NCBI GenBank assembly: GCA_029851415.1
Contig: CM056743.1
Location: 126,386,305 to 126,450,304, forward strand
Direction: 5' to 3'
DNA length: 64,000 nt
DNA from: Eretmocerus hayati
Taxonomy: Eukaryota > Arthropoda > Insecta > Hymenoptera > Aphelinidae
Both the position numbers and the translations under genes were made by a program. Below, piece by piece: positions 53,707-64,000 of the stretch. Positions within the stretch are counted from its first letter, which is position 1. Each line of letters begins with the position of its first letter. The notes below the pieces were generated by a model that did not search any database, was not told the origin of the DNA, and worked only from the letters and a program-made list of their open reading frames with translations.

Positions 53707-56205
53707 CGTGATCAGAATTATACCACATTTCACCGGCTATGAGTAGACTGTTCGTGAGATAGTGTGCTTTTATTCACACGAAAATAAATTGTGGATTCTA
53801 GATTCTTCGCCTAATTTGGACCTTGACAAAAGTAAGTTCCACGGGGAAATCAATACAGGACCACATTATACAATTCGTATCAACGATTTAGGCTGACCTC
53901 AATTTTCCTTCAAACACAAACGATTTGATTGTGGTGAAAACTTCGCGGATCTCATACAGAAAGTCCGTCATCTCAAAAAGGGACATTTCAATGGTATACT
54001 TTAACTCATTTCTCTCACGTGAAATCAGAGTAGCAAGATTATTCGCTCAAGTGCTGTTTACAGATTGTTTTTTCATCCTTCCTTCATATCATGCCTCTCT
54101 GCCGTGAAGTTCAATTCAAAATTCATTCAAACATCCCTAAGTTTCAGAGTTTCCAAATAAGCATGGCACGAACCCATGAAAAATGAAACAGTATTTGATG
54201 TTGTAAAGAAATATTTCTGGTCCAGACTCAAAGTTTATCCCAGCAAAAGCAAGGCAAGCCTGTTGATCGGCTTCTTCGGTGTATAATACGCGAGCTCGAA
54301 GCTATGCCGATCGTTGCGCATGTGACCGGCTTGAGTCAAGGAGAGGACCGGTTCCAAAGGATACGCTCTCTCTCTTTCTCACTCCCACTTTGCCTCCCAT
54401 GAGGCTGACTCTGCGAGACTCTCCTGATGATGCTCTCTCGAATTCACTGCCGAGAATGTTACCGCCCAAGTTCATCTTTCTTATTTTGCCTCTTTTGCCG
54501 CTTCCTCCGCCTCGCCTTGATGCTCGCTCCAAGTCCGGAGATCTTGTCCTTCTCCCTCACCTTGCCTCACGTTATTTTTATCCTCTGGCTCGCCTCGCAT
54601 CATATCCCGGTTCTCATCCCATACCCGTTTTCTCTATGGAATATTTTGCGTCTTCATTCGCCTATTTTGTACGCATCAACGATCGAGCGAGCAAGCGATC
54701 ATCATTTTATCCTTCCAAGAATCCCCATCGTTTGGCTAATCGATTGCGCGATGCTCCAGGTGTAGTCAAGGTACTCTGGGTTAGAGAATCCCTTGGATCA
54801 CTTCAAACATCTTTTTATGGGTGTTGGATTTTTTTCATTTTTTCTAATTCTTGGGCTATGATATCATCGATAGTTTATTTTTCAGTGTTGATGCGTACCA
54901 TTGATTATTGTTAAAGTGTAAATTTGCCCGACAAATTTGTAATTAATTATTTCAATTTTAATCAAGATAAGACGAAAAATTGTATGCCAACAACCTCGGA
55001 CCTCTTTAGCGCGCCGACGAAATGAAAATGTTGGTAGCTAACCGTCATGATCCAAATGATGCGGAATTTTGCATTTTCCCCCTTAAAGTTGATAAACGCA
55101 TATGAATTCCGTACGATTGATAAAACTTTTATGATTTTTCATATTATTTTCGTATTTTTGATTCATTCTCAATTAAATCACCACGACCGAGGATAAGACG
55201 ATGTTGCCTCATCATCGTGCACGCGCGCACACGTCACCCTATTCTGAAAAAAATTGATGACGAAAGGGAAATTCCCGGCTAGCAACTCGTGCTCACTCAC
55301 CGCTACCGTCTCTTTCCACAATGTCTTATCTCAGCTTTCTGATTGCGTAGCGAGCCCGCCAAATATCTGTCATTGATGAAATATTTCAACTTGTAATAAT
55401 TTTTTATTCGAACAGGAAAAAAAATGATTATTTGACCCCTGACTCTATGAGTAGAATTGCCTATTTTAAGATTTTTATTGTTATCTATTTTCTCATTTGA
55501 TATAATTCACCGTCCAGTAAACCTTTCTACATCATATCTTGTACGCAACACAAAATAATTTTTGAGGTTCATGCGAGTTCAAAAAGGTTCCGGCGCAGTC
55601 TCTTTCAAATCTTTCTCATGGAATGTTTATAATTAACACTTCCAATAATAATGAAGTCCAATTAAAATCAATTTCCTGTATTGATTGTCTTTGTTTCAAA
55701 TTCATGGTTCTTAAATGCAAAAATTCAAACATTTATATCAGGGACTAGATGCACAACATCCTAGCTATACCTCATTGTATATAATGTTGCACTACACTTT
55801 AGCATTACTGAACGTACGCGAACCGCATGAAACAAGTGATGCAAGCTCTAAGGTGCGCCTGCACGTTCTATCATGCGCTATGTTCGTACAAATCCACATC
55901 GGTGGCCTTTATATCGCCGCAAGATTAATGTGTTTGCCGTCTAATACAAGCCTCTCTTATGTACCGAGATGGAGACTTAGTCGAAGTTGTACAAATCCAA
56001 TCTTACGATTACGCAATTTGGAGATTCACGATGACACACATGCGAATTGAGTATTTCTCGTATCAGTGAGCGATAAATGCGCGTATGTATTTTCTTTCAA
56101 GTTGATGGGAGATCTCGCGAAAGCAATTGGGATTACAAATCCAGTGAGGAGGAATGGTGCTCCTGGCCCACTGTCGCTCCCGGCCCACCGGCGTTCCTGG
56201 TCTAC
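53707..56205. other. Unannotated DNA
   Basis: A 211-codon frame (54279-54914) begins at a GTG and looks like chance. No supported gene. Confidence 0.35.
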
Positions 56206-56206
56206 T

Positions 56207-56381
56207 GGCTGCGTCTACATGAGACTGATTCAGCGCGGATTCAGCGCCGATTCTTGTCCGTGCGGAAGGATATGCGATAAAACAGGACGCTTTTCGTGCT
56301 CTGTTTTATCGACTTTTCATCCGCACGGATGAGAATCGGCGCTGAATTCACGCTGATTCAGTCTCATGTAGACGCAGCCAC
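56207..56381. mobile_element. Hairpin MITE, 175 bp
   Basis: TGGCTGCGTCTACATGAGAC at the left is mirrored at the right end. Arms continue through GATTCAGCG, GCGCCGATTC and TCCGTGCGGA, with a loop around 56280-56320 built on GATAAAACAG. Confidence 0.75.
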
Positions 56382-56754
56382 TGTCGCTGCTGGCTGATCA
56401 ACTTGCACTTCTGGACCCCCCATTTCATGGCGCTCCTGGCCCACCGGTACTCCTGGCTCGATGGTCCTTGATTGTGCTACGGCCTCGGAGAAGCTATGCT
56501 GGCACGGCCTCACCAGGAAGGCTTTGTCCCCCTCCCTCTACCCTCCCCTCTCACGGTGACACTGCCTCGAGGAGGATCATGGTGGCATAGCATCAAGAGA
56601 ATCCCAGGGCCTCAAAATCTGTATCACGGCCTTGGTGAGCAATAACGCGATGGCTGTACACGCAACCGCTAGGCGGCTACTGGTTTACTCAGTCTCCAAA
56701 TGAGTTGCAACTTTTATCTTACACACTTGGAGAAGAATAATTAGCCTATCCTCG

Positions 56755-57392
56755 GTGGCATTTGTGCGGTCTTCGAGCGGCATACATATGCCGTCTTTGT
56801 GTGGTCGTCATGCGGTCATGTGCGGTTTTCTTGCGGTCTCGTGCGGTCTTCGTGTGGTCTTGTACAATCTTAATGCAGTCCCGTGTGGCATAATACGATC
56901 TTCATGCAGTCTTTTGCGACATTTGTGCGGTCTTTTGAGGTCTTGTGCAGTCTTCGTGCGGCCTCTTGTGCAGTCTTCGTGCGGTCTTGTGCAACATTCG
57001 TGCGGTCTTCATGCAGACTTTGTGCGGTCTCCATTGCTGACCGCACGAGTGCCCCACAGAACCTCACGAAGACCGAACGTATGCCGCATGAGGACCGAAC
57101 AAAGACCCCGTGTATGTCACATGAGACCCCATCAAGACCGCACAAAGCCCGCATGTATGCCACACGGAACTGTATAAAGACCGCACAAAGACCGTATAGT
57201 TGCCTCACGAGACCGCATGATGACCACACAAAGAATGCAAGTATGCCGCACGAAGACTGCATGAAAGTCGTACAAGACCGCACGAAGACCGCGTGAAGAC
57301 TGCTCAAAGACTCAAGATGTATGCTGTCCGAGACCGCATAGTTGCCGGACGAGACCGTATGAAGACCGCATGTATGCCACACAAGACCGCGC
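56755..57392. repeat. Two-armed satellite of GTGCGGTCTT units
   Basis: From about 56757 to 57040 units read GTGCGGTCTT(CGT/TGT); from about 57042 to 57392 they read in the opposite sense (GACCGCACGAAGACCGCA). The switch lies at about 57041. The cysteine- and arginine-rich frames through it are by-products. Confidence 0.85.
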
Positions 57393-59270
57393 CATTCTCA
57401 ATTGAATTTACTGAAAAAATAGGATGAAGGATTTGGTATGAAAGATTAGGGATGTGTTCGGTCCCAGTTTCTCCTTCTGGGCTCTCCGGTAAAACGAATA
57501 GAGAACCGTCTAGGACACTATGGTTGATTTGAAGGAATATGTGACCGACAATGTAGTTGAAAAGACTATAATCATCAAGGCTATGGATGGGGAATCATCT
57601 AGAGGATCCGTCAAGAATAACAGCCATGTAGACAATTTCATGACATTGGACATAATTTTCCAATTCTCTTCGACATACTCTGTGGTTTTCGAGGAATTCT
57701 TCTTTTAAAAATATCAGAGTGACAAGAGTAATGTCGAACTATGTAAAATTAACGGGAGTGTTATTTCAATATATTAAGAAAAAAATGTTGAGAAAAAATA
57801 TCGAGGAAAAAAAAGATAATAAGAACGAGGAAGTAAACATAAATTCTCCAGGCAATGTCAATGTATGCCATGAATACTGGAAACAAAATCGGACGGACAT
57901 CGCACTGGCATCGGACTAAAAAGAAGTCCTGCTCGGTTAAAAGTGAAGCGTCGTCGGCGCCAAGGAGGCAATAATCCAAGAAAACTATATCTTCAGTATG
58001 ATCGTCGCGACCGGCCCGAGCTAAGGCATTCAGCCATACCCTGACATTCATTCCTCGCAAACAGCCGAGCCGTAGTTCTGACTCGATGGGACCGCTTCTA
58101 TAAGTACACCATTGCTGACGCCGAGGATGACGACGACGCGATGGCGTGGATATGACAATGAACGATACGATATCCTTATGCGTGTGCTCAAATGATGGTT
58201 TCACTTCCTTAGAAGCGTTCACGATTCGCATCTCTAGTCTATTCAGCTTTGCATTGCCCGCTGAAAATTTTACCTTGTATACCACCTTGTAAATCAACGT
58301 TGTAAACAAGCTTGTAAACAACCTTGTAAGTAACGTGGTTTACAAGGTTAATTATAAGGTTAATTATAAGGTCAATTATATACGCATGCGTGAAGATGCA
58401 ACCGAATACTTATATACGCAGAACATTCATAATCGATTCTGGTTTTCAATCGATAAACGATAAGATGAGTGCATTGTAGAAAATTGTAGTGAAAAACTTC
58501 TATCAGGTGAATGAAGCTTTTATCCGACCACTAATTAAGTCTGCTGCTTGAGAAATCGACCAGTTGTTCACGGTGTGATACAAAAAATTTGGGATTTCAT
58601 TAAATGCCAGTTCTGTCTCTTGGATTGGAATACAAAACTGCCAATCTTAAAGTTCCAAAGTCAAAACTGTCAAACCACATCTTCCAACAGTCAGAAGTTC
58701 CATGTCTCAAAATGTCACATGTCCAAAAGGTCCAACACGCAAAAGATCCGCGTATACAGAGATTCCAAAAATTGAGAGGGAAAGCAATTTTTCTGGGATC
58801 TTTGGACCCGAAATTACAACAGTCACGATTCAACCGTAACTGAATACTCTTTATATTATATCAAGTGTGAAAAAAGACGTCAGTCGCGGTATACGAGGAG
58901 AGAATAAGTATTTGAGTGAGAGAATGGGCAACAGCGAGAGCGCAAAACAGAACAACTGTATGAAAGCACTATATGTAACTTGCTCGGCAGTCAGCGGATA
59001 ATTGATCTGCAATCGGGGGCTCTGGATGAAAAAGGACATGATAAGAGAGGCGCAAAAACAACCTTGAAGGTTCAGGAAATATATATGATTGTGATATCGA
59101 AACACTATGGGAAAAATTTGTCCTTCCATGCAGTGCATAGTAATAACTTGATAGCACTTTTCTCATTTTCTGACTTGAGTTCAGTTGTCTCATCATGCAC
59201 TCCTTGAAGCCTTGCACTTGGTGCAATTCTGTTGGGACATGTGTCATTTGGAAATTACTCAGTGAGAGGT
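57393..59270. other. Mostly unannotated DNA
   Basis: Apart from the weak ORF at 57761-58231 nothing is recognised. At 58275-58380 short words (TTGTAAACAA, TTACAAGG, GGTTAATTATAA) repeat and form a local hairpin. Confidence 0.35.
57761..58231 (-). CDS. Unrecognised ORF, possible exon or chance frame
   Basis: From its first ATG this frame gives 156 aa. The middle is arginine-rich; the last 35 residues are strongly hydrophobic and aromatic, like one membrane segment. It is the longest minus-strand ATG frame outside the transposons, but AT-rich sequence alone can give this. No domain, no exon signals. Confidence 0.15.
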   Translation of the reverse strand: MRIVNASKEVKPSFEHTHKDIVSFIVISTPSRRRHPRRQQWCTYRSGPIESELRLGCLRGMNVRVWLNALARAGRDDHTEDIVFLDYCLLGADDASLLTEQDFFLVRCQCDVRPILFPVFMAYIDIAWRIYVYFLVLIIFFFLDIFSQHFFLNILK

Positions 59271-59271
59271 T

Positions 59272-59336
59272 CTTCAACACCTTCACTGCGATGTTTTAAA
59301 CACGATTCTCGCCATCACAGTGAACATGTTAAGAAG
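59272..59336. mobile_element. Mini-element of the CACTGCGATG family, 65 bp
   Basis: CTTCAACACCTTCACTGCGA is mirrored by the right end (reverse complement CTTAACATGTTCACTGTGA). Confidence 0.5.
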
Positions 59337-59678
59337 ATAATTGGATGTATTCATAATCCTGAAATTTCTTGCATGAGAGTGATGACAGACGACGCGCTAC
59401 GACACGATTGTCACGTCGCAGGCAGATATAGCCAACCAAAGAAAGAGAAGAAGAAGAAAAAGATTGTCACACCTCGACCCATAACTTATTTCATCGAATT
59501 CAACCACTGATGGATTAAATTGATGTTTACAATACTATCATGGATTATGAAAATGAATCAAATCCATCGATGGATGGTTTAACCGGGATGAATTTGGTAT
59601 CTTGTCAGGTAGTGTCGTGTCGTGAGATTCTTGTCGTAGCGCGTTATCTGGCATAACCCTAAGATATTAGATGAATGC

Positions 59679-59750
59679 TTAACACGTTTACTGCGACGGT
59701 GAAAATTGTATTTGAGTTTTCGATGGGGCCTATCGCAGTGAAGGTGTTAA
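59679..59750. mobile_element. Mini-element of the CACTGCGATG family with TTAA ends, 72 bp
   Basis: TTAACACGTTTACTGCGACG mirrors the right end, whose reverse complement is TTAACACCTTCACTGCGATA. TTAA at both ends suggests a piggyBac-type target. Confidence 0.55.
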
Positions 59751-60188
59751 AAAATACCTGCGAATCTTGAGAATATACAAATAGACATTTGAAAAATAAA
59801 TAAGTGATGGGTGGCCAGCTGTTATAGCGCCCAGATGAACAACAACTAGATCAGTGGGCGGCCATTGTTGATCTTGCGAATTCTTTTGCAACTGCTCACC
59901 AATGATTATCTCTTCAATATAATGCCCCAAAAAACATACTACTGCATTTCTGGTCACTCAAAGCGGATATTAGTTTAGCTTACAAAGCCATAGAATCATA
60001 CCTGACCCTACAATAAGATTATGAACATCAAACTTCCCTCAAGCACGCGATTTTAATGCCAATTCACCCAATTTAAATAAATATCTTCATGTTTGAGGCT
60101 TTTTGGATGAGGCACTTATTTACCGTGGTACTTTTGGGTGTGTGGCAGCTATTTACATTGGAAGTTTTGAACGGTGGTAGTTTTGGAT
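59751..60188. other. Unannotated DNA
   Basis: No supported gene or repeat. Confidence 0.35.
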
Positions 60189-62020
60189 TTAGTCTGGGAG
60201 CTGGATAGGCTCCCGTATGCACTGAGAGCGCCGATCATGAACCAAACGTTTTCTAACGTGATTTCTCTCGTAGAATTCGAATCCGTCGGTATTTTTACGA
60301 TAGGAGGTGGAGATCGCCTTTATAAACACAATTTTTAACCTAAAAACTATTTTTTTGCGCGGGCAAAGGGACCAATCTCCCAAACTACTTGGATGACATC
60401 CGGAACATAGAAGTGTAAGTGAAAACACGCCATAACATCATATTCCAATATTTTGCATCCGATGTACAGGGTGTCGAAGCCCCTTCGGGGTTGTTTGGTG
60501 CAATCGATGGTCCGGGAACGGATGAATCGCTGAATAATTTAGCTATTGGATATTTATATAATCAGGTCATTGATGCAACGTACTTTCCCACTTCTCGGCC
60601 CTACCGACCCAATATACAGGGTGTCAAAGAGTTGCAATGCCGATCTCGATCGTATTTAAATTACTCCAACTCACGTAATAGAGTATTGGGCAGTGAAATT
60701 GATTAATCTCAATTCAATTTGATCCTCTGACTTGATATTCAAAGATCCTCCGTCGATTTGGAGCATGGAAATTCCGTAGAAGTCACTATTTTCAAATTAT
60801 GAAGATATAATCACTATTTTCCATACCAAATTGTATAGATTTACAATGCGATCACGTCGAAAAACTGAAATTTACAATATGCATGTGGTATGCCATCTCT
60901 GTAAATTCACAAAATAATTATGCGATGCGCGGTCTCTGGTTTATTACTATCCAGAATACGGAATAACGTTTAGTGCTTGTATTAAAATTATCCATAATAA
61001 CCGTTGAAAAATAATCCGTTCAAGACTCTCAAATTTCGAAACAAAGACAAAACTTCCGAACCAAGATCTATAGATCGAAGCATTCATTCAGTTTCTCAGA
61101 ATGACTCAGAATCAATAAGCCTGCAATTTACCGTGGACATAGCGTGTTACCCAAAAAATCGTCGGCTAACAGGTGTCAAATTTGTTCTCACACATGTGTT
61201 TATATGTTTTGAGACGGTGTGAATTCTAATGACCCAACGGTCACGATTAGATGATATGAGGAGCTCCAGGTTTGAAGGCACATCAATAATGTTCATGAAC
61301 TATACAGTTTTCAGAGTTACCAGAGTACAGGCGCAATGCATTACTCTGGATACTGATTAATTAATTGTACATTTCAGTTTTTCAACGTGGTCGCATTGTA
61401 AATCTATACAATTTAGTATGGAAAATAGTGACTCCCACGGAATTTCCATGCTCCAAACCGAGGATCCTTGAATGTCTAGTCAGAGGATCAAATTGGATTG
61501 AGATTTATCAATTTCACTGCCCAATACTCTATTACGTGAGTTGGAGTCATTTAAATACGATCGAGATCGGCATTGCAACTCTTTGACACCCTGTATATTG
61601 GGTCCGTAGGACCGAGAAATGGAAAAGTATGTTGCATCAATGACCTGATTATATAAATACCCTATAGCCAAATTATTCAGCGATTCATCCGTTTCCGGAC
61701 CATCGATTGCACCAAACGACCCCGAAGGGGCTTCGACACCCTGTATATCGGATGCAAAATATTTGAATATGATGTTATGGCGTGTTTTCACTCACACTCC
61801 TATGTTCCGGATGTCATCCAAGTAGTTCGGGAGATTGGTCCCCTTGCCCGCGCAAACAACAGTTTTTAGGTTAAAAATTGCGTTTTTAAAGGTGATCTCC
61901 ACCTCCTATCGTGAAAATACCGACGGATTCAAATTCTACGAGAAAAATTACGTTAGAAAACGTTTGGTTTATGATCGGCGCTCTCAGTGCATACGGGAGC
62001 CTATCTAGCTCCCGGACTAA
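60189..62020. mobile_element. 1.8-kb foldback element
   Basis: Ends TTAGTCTGGGAGCTGGATAG and its mirror CTATCTAGCTCCCGGACTAA. Arms of about 700 bp (60189-60890 and 61365-62020) share GTATGCACTGAGAGCGCCGA, GGGTGTCGAAGCCCCTTCGG and GTTGCAATGCCGATCTCGA; the loop is about 470 bp. The arms' 95- and 103-codon frames (60419-60706, 61480-61791) mirror each other but have no recognised domain. Confidence 0.75.
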
Positions 62021-64000
62021 TTGGCCGTTTTGTCCCGGAACCGTCTTCCAGATACCCGTATTCGTAGTATCACTGATTTTAGATTATTTTCAGAAGAAGA
62101 TGAGCAAGTAAAGCTCGAATCAAGGTTTATTCAAAAAGGGCAGGTAAGTTCAAAAATTTTGATTATAGTGACAAGTACTGCGTAGCCGTTACAGCCCATG
62201 ATATCAAAAATCCCCACAATCTCATTCACAGAAATCTTGACTAGATTTGACTCATCTTTTGCACAAAAACAGTACTCGACATCAGCGATTCAAAGTCAGA
62301 TAGAGTTTGTATACGTTTTCAATATTGCAGATGAAAATGGTGTCAGTTTAAGGCAGATCAGGGCATAAATATTTCTGTAAAACCAAGCCAATAAAAGGTC
62401 GAAATTGAAGTAGATACAACTATTGGTGCACTGTTGGTGATCCCATCTCTCTTACATTGACCGGCTTCCTTCGCTCGAAATAGAGTGTGTTTAAATATAT
62501 CTTATCAAATTGAATAACGATTACCCAAAATCTTACCTGCATAAATTTCTCGTTCTACGAACTATTTCAACGCTCTAATTTATCATCCCCAATGAAAAAG
62601 TTTTGAGGCAGCCACCTTCACACCTCGATCATCAAACATTAAATCCCCCCCAAAAAAACAATGAAAAAAACCCTCCAATCGACAGGAATATCTCCTTAAA
62701 TTACCAAACGAGACATTTTTTGCTATGCGAGCAGCTTCAAAGTTCAGCAATAGCCCTCATAATATTAAATTAGTTGCGAGAGAGCGCAGGAGGGCTCTCT
62801 TTATGCGCGATGGAGCTCATATAGCCCAGGACAGGCAAAAGAGAGCAACATAGAGAGAAAGATATATAGGATGTATACGGCTTTGGTGAAACGGGACGAG
62901 CTCAAAATTGCACTAGGTATGTGTTCGTTGCTGCTGCTGCTGCTGCAGCTGATGGAGAGAAAATTGTGGGAGGGAAAGAGGGCGAAAATACAGCGGGAAT
63001 TGGTCGAATATATAGATGTACACACAGTTTCTAGGCAAGAGCGAGGATGGTGAAGGGGGTTGGTTTGAGAGAACGAGCAATCTAGTAACGTCGATGCGCG
63101 CATGCGCAAAGCTCAAAAAAAATCAAGCGGGTGGTGGGTGGCTCATATCGATCCTGAGCTTCAGGCATAGATATATAGTAGTTGGTATAGCCAGGGTGGG
63201 TTGGTTGATGGGTGGTTAAATATAGATATATGTATGTATGAAAGCGTCCCAGAACATCAGAGTATAGAGAGGGTGGGTGGGTTCAGGGTAGAACGTACAG
63301 CTCCGCATAACTACCATCCGGCTGCCGAGGCTTCGATCGGGTAGCTCCGAGAGTCAAAATATAGGCATACATAGATACGAGATATTCCTCCCTCTTGTAC
63401 CCTCCTCTAGTGCACCCTTTGCTGGCTTGCTCTCGCTCGTATTTTAGCCAACAACTTTCCCGACGCTCTAGAGCCAAAACTCTCCGAGTGTATACATATA
63501 CGGCATATTGGTGTGATAAATATGCCCGACGATTCAAAGCGATCGTTCCCCTCTTGATGCACCAATTTTTGTATTTATTTCGAATGCCCGAAACCTTTCT
63601 TTTTGCTCTTGAATGAAAGAATCGTGATTGTTGGGTGTTTTTTTATGGTACTTCCATCGAAATTTGTTTTGAACTTTTTTTGCGATTTTTGTGCGTTAAT
63701 TGATCAGCTTTTCGTTGTCTCTTCGAAGTCTTGTTTTTTTTTTTTAAAACATTTGATTGTCACATGCGTACTACAAGTGATCGAAATCACAGGATATATT
63801 GCTTTTTTGGATTGCCGATTCGAGTACCATGGGATCTGGCACTCGGTTTAACATTTGCAAAGTTTGACAGAATCAGGCATGAATACATTATGCTCTTGAT
63901 TTATTTGTCCACTATGTATGGCAAACAACTTCTCAAAATACTCCAAAAAGTCGAAAATTTCAAAAAATGAATGATACCGGTTCAGTCTCGAGTCATTTTC
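62021..64000. other. Unannotated DNA to the end of the window
   Basis: Contains a (TGC)n tract at about 62930-62948. Short frames only, no supported gene. Confidence 0.4.

Noticed and set aside
54279..54914. 211-codon frame on the plus strand
   Set aside because: Starts at GTG, is proline/leucine-rich in a pyrimidine-rich region, overlaps competing frames on both strands, and has no domain or splice signals.
56755..57177. 140-codon Cys/Arg-rich repetitive frame
   Set aside because: Product of the GTGCGGTCTT satellite; a mirrored frame exists on the other strand.

Overview
The window looks like a stretch of insect nuclear DNA, with no recognisable host gene exon. The evidence is a 412/mdg1-like Ty3/gypsy retrotransposon, a truncated RTE-like non-LTR element, a Penelope-type hammerhead ribozyme, many miniature inverted-repeat and foldback elements, and several minisatellites. 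I see no rRNA, no intact tRNA gene, no bacterial gene organisation and no CRISPR array. The insect assignment, possibly Hymenoptera, is inference from transposon flavour only.

The centrepiece is one complete, apparently young LTR retrotransposon on the minus strand (3135-17522, about 14.4 kb). It has near-identical 2.4-kb LTRs, a 4-bp target duplication (ACAG), a purine tract and a candidate tRNA-Gln-like primer site. Gag and Pol sit at the 3' end of the internal region. Pol is reached by a textbook -1 frameshift signal: a GGGAAAU slip site, a 5-nt spacer and a 9+9 bp H-type pseudoknot. Pol carries two consecutive retropepsin domains, and Gag carries seven CCHC knuckles. Unusually, about 3.8 kb between the 5' LTR and gag holds at least five accessory reading frames of unknown function. 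They are ORF-A (193 codons), ORF-B (proline/serine-rich, about 460-489 codons), a zinc-ribbon tail in another frame, two short coiled-coil proteins ORF-C and ORF-D, and ORF-E (235 aa). ORF-A and ORF-E appear to be paralogues. ORF-A and ORF-B contain no ATG, but each has a strong 3' splice-site-like sequence in the same phase, which suggests a shared upstream coding exon. ORF-C, -D, -E and gag form a chain of touching or overlapping stop/start junctions. I do not recognise this architecture and consider it the most likely undescribed system here.

The rest, left to right: a TA-flanked MITE (210-1002); unannotated DNA; the LTR element; a hammerhead ribozyme (about 18.8 kb); a 4.4-kb palindromic foldback transposon with a nested MITE (19.9-24.4 kb); a possible three-way-junction RNA (25.6 kb); a 5'-truncated non-LTR element with a YADD reverse transcriptase (27.8-29.1 kb); a 467-bp tandem duplication (29.4-30.3 kb); a 771-bp foldback built of GGAACTATCT repeats (32.2-33.0 kb); an 80-bp minisatellite (38.8-40.2 kb); a tRNA-like SINE head (41.3 kb); three hairpin MITEs that share a core but not arms (41.7, 46.8 and 52.7 kb); a 30-bp minisatellite (51.3-52.1 kb); nested foldbacks (52.3-53.7 kb); a two-armed GTGCGGTCTT satellite (56.8-57.4 kb); and a 1.8-kb foldback (60.2-62.0 kb). 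The remaining DNA gave nothing I can support as a gene.
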